NCBI GenBank assembly: GCA_963793415.1
Contig: CAWCAC010000002.1
Span: 2,046,001 to 2,110,000 of the forward strand
Length of the DNA stretch: 64,000 nt
From: CAXMST01 sp963793415
GTDB taxonomy: Bacteria; Actinomycetota; Thermoleophilia; Solirubrobacterales; 70-9
Reading direction: 5' to 3'
Below, in pieces: positions 32,808-41,419 of the stretch (the first letter of the stretch is position 1; the number at the start of each line of letters is the position of its first letter). Below the pieces are notes generated by a model that searched no databases, was not told where the DNA came from, and saw only the letters and a list, made by a program, of their open reading frames with translations. Position numbers and translations under genes: made by a program.

Positions 32808-34325
32808 ATGGAACTTTCCGGACCCCGCGTAGTGATCATCGGAGGCGGCTTCGGAGGCATCGGAGCCGCGATCGAGCTGCAGTCGCACGGCTTCACCGAC
32901 CTGACCCTGCTCGAGCGCGGCGAGGCGCTCGGCGGCACCTGGCTCTACAACTCTTACCCCGGGTCGGCCTGCGATGTTCCCAGCCACCTCTACTCGTACT
33001 CGTTCGCCCAGCGGCGTGACTGGAAGCGGCTCTGTTCGGAGCAGTCGGAGATCCTCGACTACCTGCAGGGCGTGGCTCACGACCACGGCGTCGACAGGAT
33101 CGCCGAGACCGGCGTCGAGATCGCCGACGTCGCCTACGACGACGCCACCCGCGACTGGACCGTCAAGGCCGCCGACGGCCGCAGCTGGGAGGCCGACGCG
33201 GTCGTGATCGCAACCGGCCAGCTGCACCGGCCGGCACTGCCCCGGATCGATGGCATCGAGAGCTTCAAGGGGCACGCCTTCCACTCGGCCGAGTGGGACC
33301 ACGACTACGAGCTGTCCGGGAAGCGCGTCGCCGTGATCGGGACGGGCGCCAGCGCCGTCCAGTTCGTCCCCGAGATCGCGAAGACCGTCGGCCACCTCGA
33401 CATCTTCCAGCGCAGCGGCAACTGGTTCATGCCGCGTCGCAACCGCTTCTACCCCGGGCCGGTGGCGCTCGCGATCCGGCGGATCCCGGGCGTGCAGGCG
33501 TTCCGGCGCCGGTTCATGTTCAACTACGGCGAGTCGCTGACAGCGATGATCCGCCACCCGCGGACGCTCGGCATGCTCGGCAAGCTGCGCTCGACCCTGT
33601 TCATGCGCTGGCAGCTGCGCGACCCGGAGCTGCGCCGCAAGGCCTGGCCCGACTACACGTTCGGCTGCAAGCGGATCCTGTTCAGCTCCTGGTGGCTGCC
33701 GACGCTGCAGCGGCCGAACGTCGAGCTCCACACCGATGCGATCGCCGGGATCGAGCCCAAGGGCGTCCGGACCTCCGACGGCGTCCTGCACGAGGTCGAC
33801 GCGATCATCTGGGGAACCGGCTTCAAGACGACCGACTTCATGCTGCCGATGGAGGTCCACGGCAGCGGCGGCCGGGCTCTGTCCGAGGCCTGGGCGGACG
33901 GGCCCCACGCCCACCTCGGCGTCACCGTCCCCGGCTTCCCCTCGATGTTCCTCATGTACGGCCCGAACACGAACACCTCGGGCGGCTCGATCATCGTCTA
34001 CCTCGAGGCCCAGGCCGCCTACATCCGCAAGGCCCTGCAGTTGGTCCGTGACGCCGGCGCCGAGGCAATCGAGGTCTCCGCCGAGGCCGAGGCGCGGGCC
34101 GACGCTGAAGTCCAGGCGCGTTTCCAGGGCACGGCCTGGACCGAGTGCGACTCCTGGTACCGGAACGAGAGCGGTCGCGTCGTCACCAACTGGCCCGGCT
34201 ACATGCGCGAGTACGTGACCGCCACCGAGGTCGTCGACCCGGAGCTGCACGAGCTGATCGGGACCGGTTCTCCGAACGGCGACGGCGCCTCCGCAGTCGA
34301 GCCCGTGCTCGGCGGCTCCGCCTGA
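32808..34325 (+). CDS. Baeyer-Villiger-type flavin monooxygenase
   Basis: 505 residues. The FAD Rossmann motif GGGFGG is at residues 12-17 and the NADPH motif GTGASA at about 178-183. Between them the exact Baeyer-Villiger fingerprint F-x-G-x3-H-x3-W occurs (F153-K-G-H-A-F-H159-S-A-E-W163). GTGFKTTDFMLP and a C-terminal CDSWYRNESGRVVTNWPGY block are also typical. The enzyme would insert oxygen into a ketone to make an ester or lactone, or oxidise a heteroatom. The substrate is unknown. A 9-bp GC hairpin follows the stop. It is divergent from the secreted lipase. Confidence 0.88.
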   Translation: MELSGPRVVIIGGGFGGIGAAIELQSHGFTDLTLLERGEALGGTWLYNSYPGSACDVPSHLYSYSFAQRRDWKRLCSEQSEILDYLQGVAHDHGVDRIAETGVEIADVAYDDATRDWTVKAADGRSWEADAVVIATGQLHRPALPRIDGIESFKGHAFHSAEWDHDYELSGKRVAVIGTGASAVQFVPEIAKTVGHLDIFQRSGNWFMPRRNRFYPGPVALAIRRIPGVQAFRRRFMFNYGESLTAMIRHPRTLGMLGKLRSTLFMRWQLRDPELRRKAWPDYTFGCKRILFSSWWLPTLQRPNVELHTDAIAGIEPKGVRTSDGVLHEVDAIIWGTGFKTTDFMLPMEVHGSGGRALSEAWADGPHAHLGVTVPGFPSMFLMYGPNTNTSGGSIIVYLEAQAAYIRKALQLVRDAGAEAIEVSAEAEARADAEVQARFQGTAWTECDSWYRNESGRVVTNWPGYMREYVTATEVVDPELHELIGTGSPNGDGASAVEPVLGGSA

Positions 34326-34330
34326 CCGCC

Positions 34331-34354
34331 GCGGGCCGCAACCCCGCGGCCCGC
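34331..34354 (+). terminator. GC-rich hairpin after the monooxygenase gene
   Basis: GCGGGCCGC (34331-34339) pairs perfectly with GCGGCCCGC (34346-34354) around AACCCC. It starts 6 bases after the stop codon. No T tract follows. Confidence 0.5.
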
Positions 34355-34395
34355 CGCGGGTTAGCCGGTCTGATGCCCTCTTTAGCCTTGACCCG

Positions 34396-34509
34396 ATGAA
34401 AACGGGACGAATATCCGCGAGCCGGCATCGCGGGGCAATGCTCGTCGCGCTTGCCGCCTTCGCCGGCCTGCTCGCCCTGCTACCTCCCCGCGGCCGCCAC
34501 CGCAGCTGA
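34396..34509 (+). other. out-of-frame signal-peptide coding segment of the sulfatase
   Basis: From ATG 34396 the reading MKTGRISASRHRGAMLVALAAFAGLLALL is a good export signal, but it runs to a stop at 34507-34509. Its cleavage region (PAAATAA, then ERQPN) continues in the +1 frame used by the sulfatase. One extra base near 34480-34490 (TACCTCCCCG) would explain this. See the sulfatase entry. Confidence 0.65.
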
Positions 34510-35959
34510 GCGTCAGCCCAACGTAGTCATGATCGTCACCGACGACCAGACGCTCGCGCAGATGAACTCCGAGGTGATGCCCGAGACGAGTGCGCTGTTC
34601 GCCGGCGGCACCGAGTTCCGAAACTCAATCACCGTCTCGCCCTCCTGCTGCCCGTCCCGGGCGGCCTTTCTCAGCGGCGAGTACCCGCACAACAACGGCG
34701 TCCTCTCCAACGACCCCGGCTACCCCGGGCTCACGCACAAGTCCAACGTGCTCCCCGTCTGGATGCAGCAGGCGGGCTACCGGACGGCCCACTTCGGCAA
34801 GTTCCTCAATCACTTCGGCTCAGTAGCCGGCCCTGCGGCGACGCCACCCGGATGGGACCGCTGGTACACGTCGATCGACTACCGCTACTACAACTACCGG
34901 GTTGCCAATGACGGCGCCATCAAGCGCTACGGCGATCGTCCGCGCGACTACATCACCCGGCGGATCACGGCCGCGGCGACCAAGTACATCCGCAAGCGTG
35001 CCGGCCACCGTAACCCCGTTTACGTCCAGATCGACCACTTCGCGCCCCATTCCGAGCAGGCTTCGACCCCGGGCCGCTGCACCGGCGCCGCCCAGCCGGA
35101 CCCCGACGACGCGGCCCTCTATCTCGACGAGCCCCTCCCCCAGTCCGCGCTCGACCCGGCGGCGCGCTCGTTCAACGAAGAGGACAACTCCGACAAGTCA
35201 CCCGCGATCGCCGGCCGGCCGGCACTCGGCGACCACGTAATCGGCAAGATCACGCAGCGCTACCGCTGCCAGCTTGCAGCACTTGCCGGCGTCGACCGCA
35301 GCGTCGCCGAGATCGAGACGGCGCTGAAGGACGCCGGCGCGCTGCGCAAGACGGCAATCTTCTTCACCTCTGACAACGGCTTCTTCCACGGCGAGCACCG
35401 GCTCCCCAACAACAAGGGCCTGCCCTACGAAGAGGGGATCCGGGTGCCCCTGCTCGCAAGGCTGCCGAGGGCGATGGCGGGTGCCCAACCAGCCGCGGTG
35501 GACGAGCCCGTCGCCAACATCGACCTCGCTCCGACCTTTCTCGAGCTGGCCGGTGGCGCCACGCCCTGCAACTCGAGCGACAGGTGCCGGCGGCTCGACG
35601 GCCGCTCGCTGCTGGATCTCCTGCAAGGAGACGACTCGGCCTGGCCCGAGGACCGGCGCCTGCTCGTCGAGCAGGGGCGGATCCAGTACTTCTGCGCTCC
35701 TTACACCGCGATCTGGGGCGCTACCGAGATGCTCGCCCAGTTCCCGACCGGAGACGGGGAGGGCAACTGCGGCATCGAGACCGAGCACTACGACATGGAA
35801 CAGGACCCGATGCAGCTCGACAACCTGTTCCCTGCCGACCCCTCGACGCCCCTTTACGCCCGTGAGCAGGACCTCACGGGCCGGCTCGAGGGGATGAAGA
35901 GCTGTAGCGGGATCGCCGGTCGCGAGGAGCCGCTCCCCGGCGTCCCCTTCTGCGACTGA
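34451..35959 (+). CDS. sulfatase (secreted ancestor; N-terminus frameshifted)
   Basis: 502 residues from the first in-frame start (TTG 34451). The sulfatase signatures are intact: metal ligands in NVVMIVTDDQT, the formylglycine motif PSCCPSRAAFLSG (C-x-P-S-R), YPHNNGV, a basic K/H block AHFGKFLNHFG, and FFTSDNGFFHGEHRLPNNKG. It hydrolyses sulfate (or phosphonate) esters after conversion of the motif Cys. The natural signal peptide lies in a different frame (34396 onward), so as written the protein would lack a proper export signal. Either the copy is damaged or the base call is wrong. It pairs with a second sulfatase at 37.4-38.7 kb. Confidence 0.8.
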   Translation: MPPSPACSPCYLPAAATAAERQPNVVMIVTDDQTLAQMNSEVMPETSALFAGGTEFRNSITVSPSCCPSRAAFLSGEYPHNNGVLSNDPGYPGLTHKSNVLPVWMQQAGYRTAHFGKFLNHFGSVAGPAATPPGWDRWYTSIDYRYYNYRVANDGAIKRYGDRPRDYITRRITAAATKYIRKRAGHRNPVYVQIDHFAPHSEQASTPGRCTGAAQPDPDDAALYLDEPLPQSALDPAARSFNEEDNSDKSPAIAGRPALGDHVIGKITQRYRCQLAALAGVDRSVAEIETALKDAGALRKTAIFFTSDNGFFHGEHRLPNNKGLPYEEGIRVPLLARLPRAMAGAQPAAVDEPVANIDLAPTFLELAGGATPCNSSDRCRRLDGRSLLDLLQGDDSAWPEDRRLLVEQGRIQYFCAPYTAIWGATEMLAQFPTGDGEGNCGIETEHYDMEQDPMQLDNLFPADPSTPLYAREQDLTGRLEGMKSCSGIAGREEPLPGVPFCD

Positions 35960-36072
35960 GCCCCGGGGCCCGAAGCTGCAGCCCGGCGAAGCAGAGGCAA
36001 CCGGCGCGCGGGATGGAGCTGCCGGTTAGCGTCCCGGCAGTCTCATCCGCCCCGGGGGAGGACCATTCACCG

Positions 36073-37329
36073 ATGCGCATCAGCCGCTGCACCGTCACGA
36101 TCGCCGCCACGCTCACGACTCTGAGCGCGCTCGCGCTGGCGCCGGCCGCCCCCGCGAGCCATCACGGCAAGGACCCGAAGACGCGCCACGTCCTCTTCGT
36201 CGGCAACAACTGGGACGGAACCGCCGACGTCCTGTTCCCGCGCGGGGATTTCCGCCGGCTCGACCGGATCAACATCGTTCCCGACTTCGACGAGCGGATG
36301 CAGGAGATCATGCTCGACCCGGTCCGGTTCGGCTACTTCCTGGCGATCCGTCAGTTGATCGGCGAGGGCCACGACCAGTTCGTCGACGACATGTTCACCT
36401 CCGCCGACGGCCGCATCCTTGCCGTCTCGCGCCCCAGCTTCGCCGACGTCGTCGGCATCGACCTGAAGACGGAGGAGATCGTCTGGCGCTTCGAGATGGA
36501 GGGTCAGCGCTCCGACCACATGGGGCTCTCGCCCGACGGTCGCACGATCGTCGTCTCCGACTCGACCGCGAACGTCGCCCACGTCCTAGACATCAAGACC
36601 GGCAGGAAGCTGTGGCAGTTCCCCAGCGGCGACTCCCCGCACGAGAACAGCTTCTCCGAGGACGGGGAACGCATCTACCACGCCTCGATCGGCCTCGTCT
36701 ATACACCCGCCGACGACCCCTCGCTGGACTCGACCAAGGGCGACCGCGTCTTCCAGATCGTCGACACGGACACCCACGAGGTGACCGACCGGATCGACAT
36801 GGGCCAGAAGCTCGAGGAGGCCGGCTACCCGAACATGAGCGCGGCGGTGCGGCCGATGGCGCTGATGGGGAACGAGCGCTACGTCTACTTCCAGGTTTCG
36901 TTCTTCCACGGCTTCGTCGAGTACGACCTGCGCAAGGACGAGGTCCGGAGGGTCGCGCGGCTGCCGGTCAGCGATGAGGTGAAGGCGATCCCGCGCGAGC
37001 AGTACCTGCTCGACTCGGCGCACCATGGGCTCGCCCTCAGCGGCGACGAGAAGACGCTGTGCGTCGCCGGGACGATGTCCGACTACGCGGCGCTGGTCTC
37101 CCGCAGGACGTTCGACCGCAAGATCTTCCGCGGGCTCGGGACGAAGCCCTACTGGTCGACGAGCTCCAACAACGGCAGGTACTGCTTCCTCTCCTGGAGC
37201 GGCACCGACAACATCTCGGTCTTCGACTACGCCACGGGCAAGGAGATCGCGAACGTCCCCGTCGGGGATCACCCGCAGCGGATCAGGATCGGCGACGTGC
37301 GCCGGTCCTGGATCCAGGACCGGCGCTAG
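36073..37329 (+). CDS. secreted beta-propeller (YncE-like) protein
   Basis: 418 residues from ATG 36073, with GGGGGAGGA about 10 bases upstream. The signal peptide is residues 1-32 (ending APASHH). The rest is a seven-blade-type propeller with repeats of the form DGRILAVSRP...GIDLKTEEIVW, SPDGRTIVVSDS...VLDIKTGRKLW, SEDGERIYHAS...VDTDTHEVTDRI, and NNGRYCFLSWSGTDNISVFDYATGKEIANV. These resemble YVTN/YncE surface proteins. It lies between two secreted sulfatases, suggesting a joint role in processing an external polymer; this is inference. The last codons form a perfect 28-base palindrome. Confidence 0.8.
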   Translation: MRISRCTVTIAATLTTLSALALAPAAPASHHGKDPKTRHVLFVGNNWDGTADVLFPRGDFRRLDRINIVPDFDERMQEIMLDPVRFGYFLAIRQLIGEGHDQFVDDMFTSADGRILAVSRPSFADVVGIDLKTEEIVWRFEMEGQRSDHMGLSPDGRTIVVSDSTANVAHVLDIKTGRKLWQFPSGDSPHENSFSEDGERIYHASIGLVYTPADDPSLDSTKGDRVFQIVDTDTHEVTDRIDMGQKLEEAGYPNMSAAVRPMALMGNERYVYFQVSFFHGFVEYDLRKDEVRRVARLPVSDEVKAIPREQYLLDSAHHGLALSGDEKTLCVAGTMSDYAALVSRRTFDRKIFRGLGTKPYWSTSSNNGRYCFLSWSGTDNISVFDYATGKEIANVPVGDHPQRIRIGDVRRSWIQDRR

Positions 37330-37351
37330 GCCCAGCCCGGGCGCGCCCGGG
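37299..37351. terminator. two consecutive palindromes between convergent genes
   Basis: 37299-37326 is a perfect 28-base palindrome spanning the last codons of the propeller gene up to the stop. 37336-37351 (CCCGGGCGCGCCCGGG) is a second. They sit between convergent genes and probably end transcription in both directions. Confidence 0.55.
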
Positions 37352-37361
37352 TTCCCGGGGC

Positions 37362-38747
37362 TCAGCCGGTCGGGCGCTGGATCTGCGCCCGGGCCCGGCG
37401 CAGCTCCTTGGTCTGCTGCTCGAGGTCGTCCGCCTTCTTGGCCCACTTGTGACGGTCGGTCGAGAGCAGGTTGAAGAGCTCGAGCCGGTCCTTCTTCAGG
37501 TTGTAGAGCTCGCGCTCGCCGGTCTTCGTGTAGTGGATGTACTTCCACTTCTTCGTCCGCAGCCCGACGAAGCGGCGGTCGCCCTGACCCTGTGCCCGCT
37601 GCAGCAGCAGCGCCTTGTGGACCGGCGCCGGGTCGCCCTCGAGCAGCGGCTTGAGGCTGACGCCGTCGACCCGGCGGCCGGTCGGGATCCCGGCGTAATC
37701 GGCCAGCGTCGGCGCCAGGTCGATGTTGCCAACCAGGTTGCGGACGCCGCCGGGTTGCACCCCGGGGCCGCGGATCAGCAGCGGCACGCGCGAGCAGACC
37801 TCGTAGCCGCAGGTCTTCTTCGCGTAGCGGTGTTCGCCGAGGCTGACCCCGTGGTCGGTCGTGTACATCACGATCGTGTCGTCGAGCTCGCCCGTCTCCT
37901 CGAGCGCCTGGAAGATGTCCTTGACGCCATCATCGATCGCCAGCAGCGCGCGCTGGTGCTGCGTCCGCCGCTGCCGCAGCGTCTCGAGATCCGGGAGCTT
38001 CTGTCGCTGGATCCACCTCGGCTTGTCGGAGACGTCCTCCTCGAGGAAGGCCTCGTCCTCGGGGATCGGCTCGACCTCGGCGTCCGCGTACCGTGGCGGC
38101 GGGATCGACGGCGCATGCGGGCCGTTGTAGGAGACGAAGGTGAAGAACGGCTCCCTCGTGTCGACCTGTTCGATGAAGTCGACGGCATGGTCGCTGAGCA
38201 CGTCGGAGGAGTTGTGCGCACCCCCCTTGTAGTCGACCAGGGACCCGTTCTCGTTCAGCCTGAAGTTGAGGTAAGTCTGCTTGCCCGTGTAGCCGGTCCA
38301 CCAGTCCCAGCCCTTGGGGACGTAGTTCTCGTCCTCGCCCCACGGGAACTTGTTCAGGTACTTGCCGACGAAGCCGGTCTGGTAACCGGCTTCATCGAGC
38401 CAGTTGGCGATCGTCGACCGACCCTTGAACTGATTCGTCTCGGAGTTGCTCTCGATGCCGGTGTGGTCGGAGGTCTGACCGGTCAGGAACGTCGTGCGCG
38501 AGGGACAGCACAGGGCGGTGTTGACCATCGAATTGGAGAACCGCGCCCAGTCGTCGCGCGAATCGACGAACGGCATGCTCCCGACCGTCGTGTTGAACTG
38601 ATCGTCGCTCATGATCACGACGATGTTCGGGGGATCGGGCGCCTTGGCCGCCTCGACCGAATCGGTGCCGCCGGCGCCGAGCGCGGCCATGGCGACCGCG
38701 AGCGTCAGCCCGAAGGCTGCGATCGTCACTCGTGCGCGTCTGGTCAT
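37362..38747 (-). CDS. secreted arylsulfatase-like sulfatase
   Basis: 461 residues. Signal peptide 1-33 (VTIAAFGLTLAVAMAALGAGG). Sulfatase core: metal-binding NIVVIMSDDQ (41-50), formylglycine motif C80-C81-P-S-R84 followed by TTFLTG, GFVGKYLNKFPWG, VSYNGPHAPSIPPPRY and MYTTDHGVSLGEHRYAKKT. The C-terminal subdomain (about 375-461) is basic and helical, with KKWKYIHYTKTGERELYNLKKDRLELFNL. It would be exported and matured to formylglycine by an enzyme not in the window. The substrate is unknown; sulfated polysaccharides are a common target. Confidence 0.9.
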   Translation of the reverse strand: MTRRARVTIAAFGLTLAVAMAALGAGGTDSVEAAKAPDPPNIVVIMSDDQFNTTVGSMPFVDSRDDWARFSNSMVNTALCCPSRTTFLTGQTSDHTGIESNSETNQFKGRSTIANWLDEAGYQTGFVGKYLNKFPWGEDENYVPKGWDWWTGYTGKQTYLNFRLNENGSLVDYKGGAHNSSDVLSDHAVDFIEQVDTREPFFTFVSYNGPHAPSIPPPRYADAEVEPIPEDEAFLEEDVSDKPRWIQRQKLPDLETLRQRRTQHQRALLAIDDGVKDIFQALEETGELDDTIVMYTTDHGVSLGEHRYAKKTCGYEVCSRVPLLIRGPGVQPGGVRNLVGNIDLAPTLADYAGIPTGRRVDGVSLKPLLEGDPAPVHKALLLQRAQGQGDRRFVGLRTKKWKYIHYTKTGERELYNLKKDRLELFNLLSTDRHKWAKKADDLEQQTKELRRARAQIQRPTG

Positions 38748-38967
38748 GCTCGGTCCCCTGTTCTCATCGGTCGGCGGCTGAAGGTCTGGGCGCGGTGGGC
38801 GCGGTGGCGTTGCGGGCCACGAGGGTGCGCTCCGCCGGAGCTCGGCCCCGAGCGGTCTGCACAGCCTTCCCGCGTCCCGGAAATGCTAAACGTCGTCGGA
38901 CCCGGACCCGCCTGTCACGGCGCACGAATGCGTCGTGACGAAACCGATCCTGGTACGTATCAGGGGT

Positions 38968-39450
38968 ATGAACACTGCCGACCCCAGCTTGTTTCGGCCC
39001 GCGGCGCTTCGGCGCTCCGTAGTTCTCCTCGCGCTGCTCGCCGCGCTCGGACTCGGTCTTGCGGCCTGCGGCGACGACGAAACGACCTCGGCCGTCACTA
39101 CGGGGGCCGGCGGGACTACCGGCGCCGAGCCCAGCCCGCCCGATGGCGATGCAGCCACCTCGACCGACGTCGAGCCGGGTGGCGGCGGCGCGGACGTCCC
39201 CGACCTGCCCGAAAACGACGACATCAGCGCCGTCCAGTGCACCGCCGCCCCGAAGCAGGTCTTCGATGCCACGGCGATCATCGGCGAACCGATCGATCAG
39301 ACGACGCGGCAGGCGCGCGCCGCCGGCTGCGACGTCCGGGTCGTGATCGAGGACGGCAAACCCCTGGCGACGACGAGCGACTTCCGCCCCGACCGCATCA
39401 ACGTCGTCGTCGACGAGGGCACGATCAAGCGGATCGACGGCCTCTACTGA
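38968..39450 (+). CDS. lipoprotein with peptidase-inhibitor I78-like domain
   Basis: 160 residues from ATG 38968; a GTG at 38935 would add 11. The signal (SVVLLALLAALGLGLAAC) ends in a LAAC lipobox. A Thr/Gly/Pro linker (about 45-85) leads to a C-terminal domain of about 65 residues, TAIIGEPIDQTTRQARAAG then ATTSDFRPDRINVVVDEGTIKRIDG. This is the pattern of the I78 serine protease inhibitor family (DFRPDRxNV...G.I..I). It probably protects envelope proteins from proteases; the target is unknown. It ends by overlapping the convergent cupin gene by 7 bases. Confidence 0.7.
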   Translation: MNTADPSLFRPAALRRSVVLLALLAALGLGLAACGDDETTSAVTTGAGGTTGAEPSPPDGDAATSTDVEPGGGGADVPDLPENDDISAVQCTAAPKQVFDATAIIGEPIDQTTRQARAAGCDVRVVIEDGKPLATTSDFRPDRINVVVDEGTIKRIDGLY

Positions 39451-39860
39451 TCGGCGGGGGTCCCGGCGGACGCCCCCGGGGCCTCATCCTCCTCGAGCAG
39501 CACCGTGTCCTCGTGTGAGTAGGCGGGGGCGCAGACACACAGCAGCACGAGTGGCTCGGGGCTCCTGTTCCAGAGCTTGTGGGGCGTTCCTGGCGCGATC
39601 ACGACGCTGTCGCCGGCGGCGACTGCGAAGGTCCGCTCACCGAGGCGCATCTTCCCCGTCCCTGATGTGAACACGTAGATCTCCTCGGCGAGCGGATGCA
39701 GGTGCGCCGCCGTCTCAGCCCCGGGGCCGACGACCGCCTCGGCGACGCTCTGGCGGCTGGCCGCGCTGCTGGAGGGATGAACCAGCTCGGTGACGAGCGA
39801 GCCGTCCCGGGTCCGGAACTGCTCGCGATCGATGCGACGCTCGACCGGGTCTCCGCTCAC
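39444..39860 (-). CDS. cupin-domain protein
   Basis: 138 residues from a GTG start. The cupin motif 1 is AHLHPLAEEIYVFTSGTGKM (about residues 52-71; H53, H55, E59/E60) and motif 2 is GDSVVIAPGTPHKLWN (about 82-97, with the His). All four canonical metal ligands are therefore present. The C-terminus is an acidic, disordered tail. This small single-cupin type includes many proteins of unknown substrate. It is divergent from the flavin reductase fusion, with 76 bases between starts. Confidence 0.8.
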   Translation of the reverse strand: MSGDPVERRIDREQFRTRDGSLVTELVHPSSSAASRQSVAEAVVGPGAETAAHLHPLAEEIYVFTSGTGKMRLGERTFAVAAGDSVVIAPGTPHKLWNRSPEPLVLLCVCAPAYSHEDTVLLEEDEAPGASAGTPADQ

Positions 39861-39936
39861 GGCCGCAGCCTAGATGGTCGGCGGCATCGGTCGGCATCGC
39901 AACCGCCCCGAAAGGTCGGTCACTAGGCTGGCGTCC

Positions 39937-41385
39937 GTGGCCCGAGTCGACTTCGATCCCGAGCAGACGGACCCCCGCTCCTTCTACAAGCTGCTCACTG
40001 CCTCCGTGCTGCCACGGCCGATCGCGTGGGTCTCGACCCGCTCCGCTGCCGGCGTCGACAACCTCGCGCCGCACTCGTTCTACACGGTCGCCTGCGCCGA
40101 TCCGCCGGTACTGCAGTTCACCTCCGTCGGCCGCAAGGACTCGCTCCACAACGTGCTCGAGACGGGCGAGTTCGTCGTCAACTTCAGCCCCGCCGGCATG
40201 TTCGAGGAGATCAATGCGACGGGGACGGCCTTTCCTGCCGACGTCAGCGAGTTCGAGGCAGTCGGGATCGAGTCCGAGTCGAGCACGCGAGTGACGCCGC
40301 GCCGGGTCGCCGCCTCCCCCGTCGCCTTCGAGTGCAAGCTCGCCGACACGCTCAGCTTCGGCAACTCGACCGTCGTCTTCGGCCGCGTCGTCCACGTCGC
40401 CGTCGACGAGACGGTGATGGACGGGGAGCTGCCCGATGCCGAGCGTCTCGCTCCGCTCGCGCGGCTCGGCAAGATCGAGTGGGGCGAGCTCGGAACCGTA
40501 CGACGGATCACGCGGATCCCGGTCGAGGAGTGGCCGGGGCACTACGGCAGGGCACCGACGGGCGGTCCCGGTGAAGAGGACGAGCGAGACCGACTACCCC
40601 TGACACCTGCACCAAGCAACGGAGGAAGAACCATGGCCGACGTCCTGAACGAGAAGCAGGAGCAGCTCTGCGAGGAGAGCCCCTACGACTACAGCGGCCT
40701 CAAGGCGCTGTTCCTCAACTGCACGCTGAAGCGCAGCCCGGAGGTCTCGAACACGCAGGGGCTGATGGACATCTCGATCGAGATCATGCGCCGCAACGGC
40801 GTCGAGGTCGAGAACATCCGCGTCATCGACGAGCCAGTCGCGACAGGCGTCTGGGAGGACATGACCGAGCACGGCTGGGAGCAGGACGCCTGGCCGGCGA
40901 TCCAGGAGAAGGTGATGGCGGCCGACATCCTCGTGCTCGGCTCTCCGATCTGGCTCGGCGAGAAGTCGTCGGTCTGCACGCAGGTGATCGAGCGCCTCTA
41001 CGGGTACTCGGGCAACCTCAACGAGAACGGCCAATGGGCCTACTACGGCCGCACCGGCGGCTGCCTGATCACCGGCAACGAGGACGGCATCAAGCACTGC
41101 TCGATGAACATCCTCTACTCGCTACAGCACCTCGGCTACGTGATCCCGCCGCAGGCCGATGCCGGCTGGATCGGCGAGGCGGGCCCGGGGCCCTCCTACC
41201 TCGACCCGGATGAGGGCGGCCGCGGCAACGACTTCACCAATCGGAACACCACGTTCATGACCTGGAACCTGATGCACATGGCGAAGCTGCTCTCCGACGC
41301 CGGCGGCATTCCCGCCCACGGCAACCAGCGAGCCAAGTGGGACGCCGGCTGCAGTTTTGACTTCCCCAACCCCGAGTACCGATAA
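39937..41385 (+). CDS. fused flavin reductase-like and NAD(P)H-FMN reductase-like protein (possible stop loss)
   Basis: 482 residues from GTG 39937 as one open frame. Residues 1-205 form a flavin-reductase-like FMN split barrel (SFYKLLTASVLPRPIAWVST, LAPHSFYTVACADPPVLQF). Residues 233-482 form a flavodoxin-fold NAD(P)H-dependent FMN reductase-like domain (KALFLNCTLKRSPEVSNTQ, DILVLGSPIWLGEKSSVC). The linker has no stop but contains GGAGGAAG followed by ATG at 40633, a good independent start for the second domain. So either the two genes were joined by loss of a stop codon, or the frame is open by chance and two proteins are made. Confidence 0.75.
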   Translation: MARVDFDPEQTDPRSFYKLLTASVLPRPIAWVSTRSAAGVDNLAPHSFYTVACADPPVLQFTSVGRKDSLHNVLETGEFVVNFSPAGMFEEINATGTAFPADVSEFEAVGIESESSTRVTPRRVAASPVAFECKLADTLSFGNSTVVFGRVVHVAVDETVMDGELPDAERLAPLARLGKIEWGELGTVRRITRIPVEEWPGHYGRAPTGGPGEEDERDRLPLTPAPSNGGRTMADVLNEKQEQLCEESPYDYSGLKALFLNCTLKRSPEVSNTQGLMDISIEIMRRNGVEVENIRVIDEPVATGVWEDMTEHGWEQDAWPAIQEKVMAADILVLGSPIWLGEKSSVCTQVIERLYGYSGNLNENGQWAYYGRTGGCLITGNEDGIKHCSMNILYSLQHLGYVIPPQADAGWIGEAGPGPSYLDPDEGGRGNDFTNRNTTFMTWNLMHMAKLLSDAGGIPAHGNQRAKWDAGCSFDFPNPEYR

Positions 41386-41419
41386 GCCCGCCGAGTCACC
41401 TTCGTATTCTTCTCAAGTA

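Noticed and set aside
31860..34250. 796-residue minus-strand reading frame joined to the lipase
   Set aside because: Residues before ATG 32729 are antisense to the monooxygenase gene. The lipase signal peptide begins at 32729.
37059..39518. 819-residue plus-strand open frame across the second sulfatase
   Set aside because: Antisense shadow of a gene with clear sulfatase motifs. No domain recognisable.
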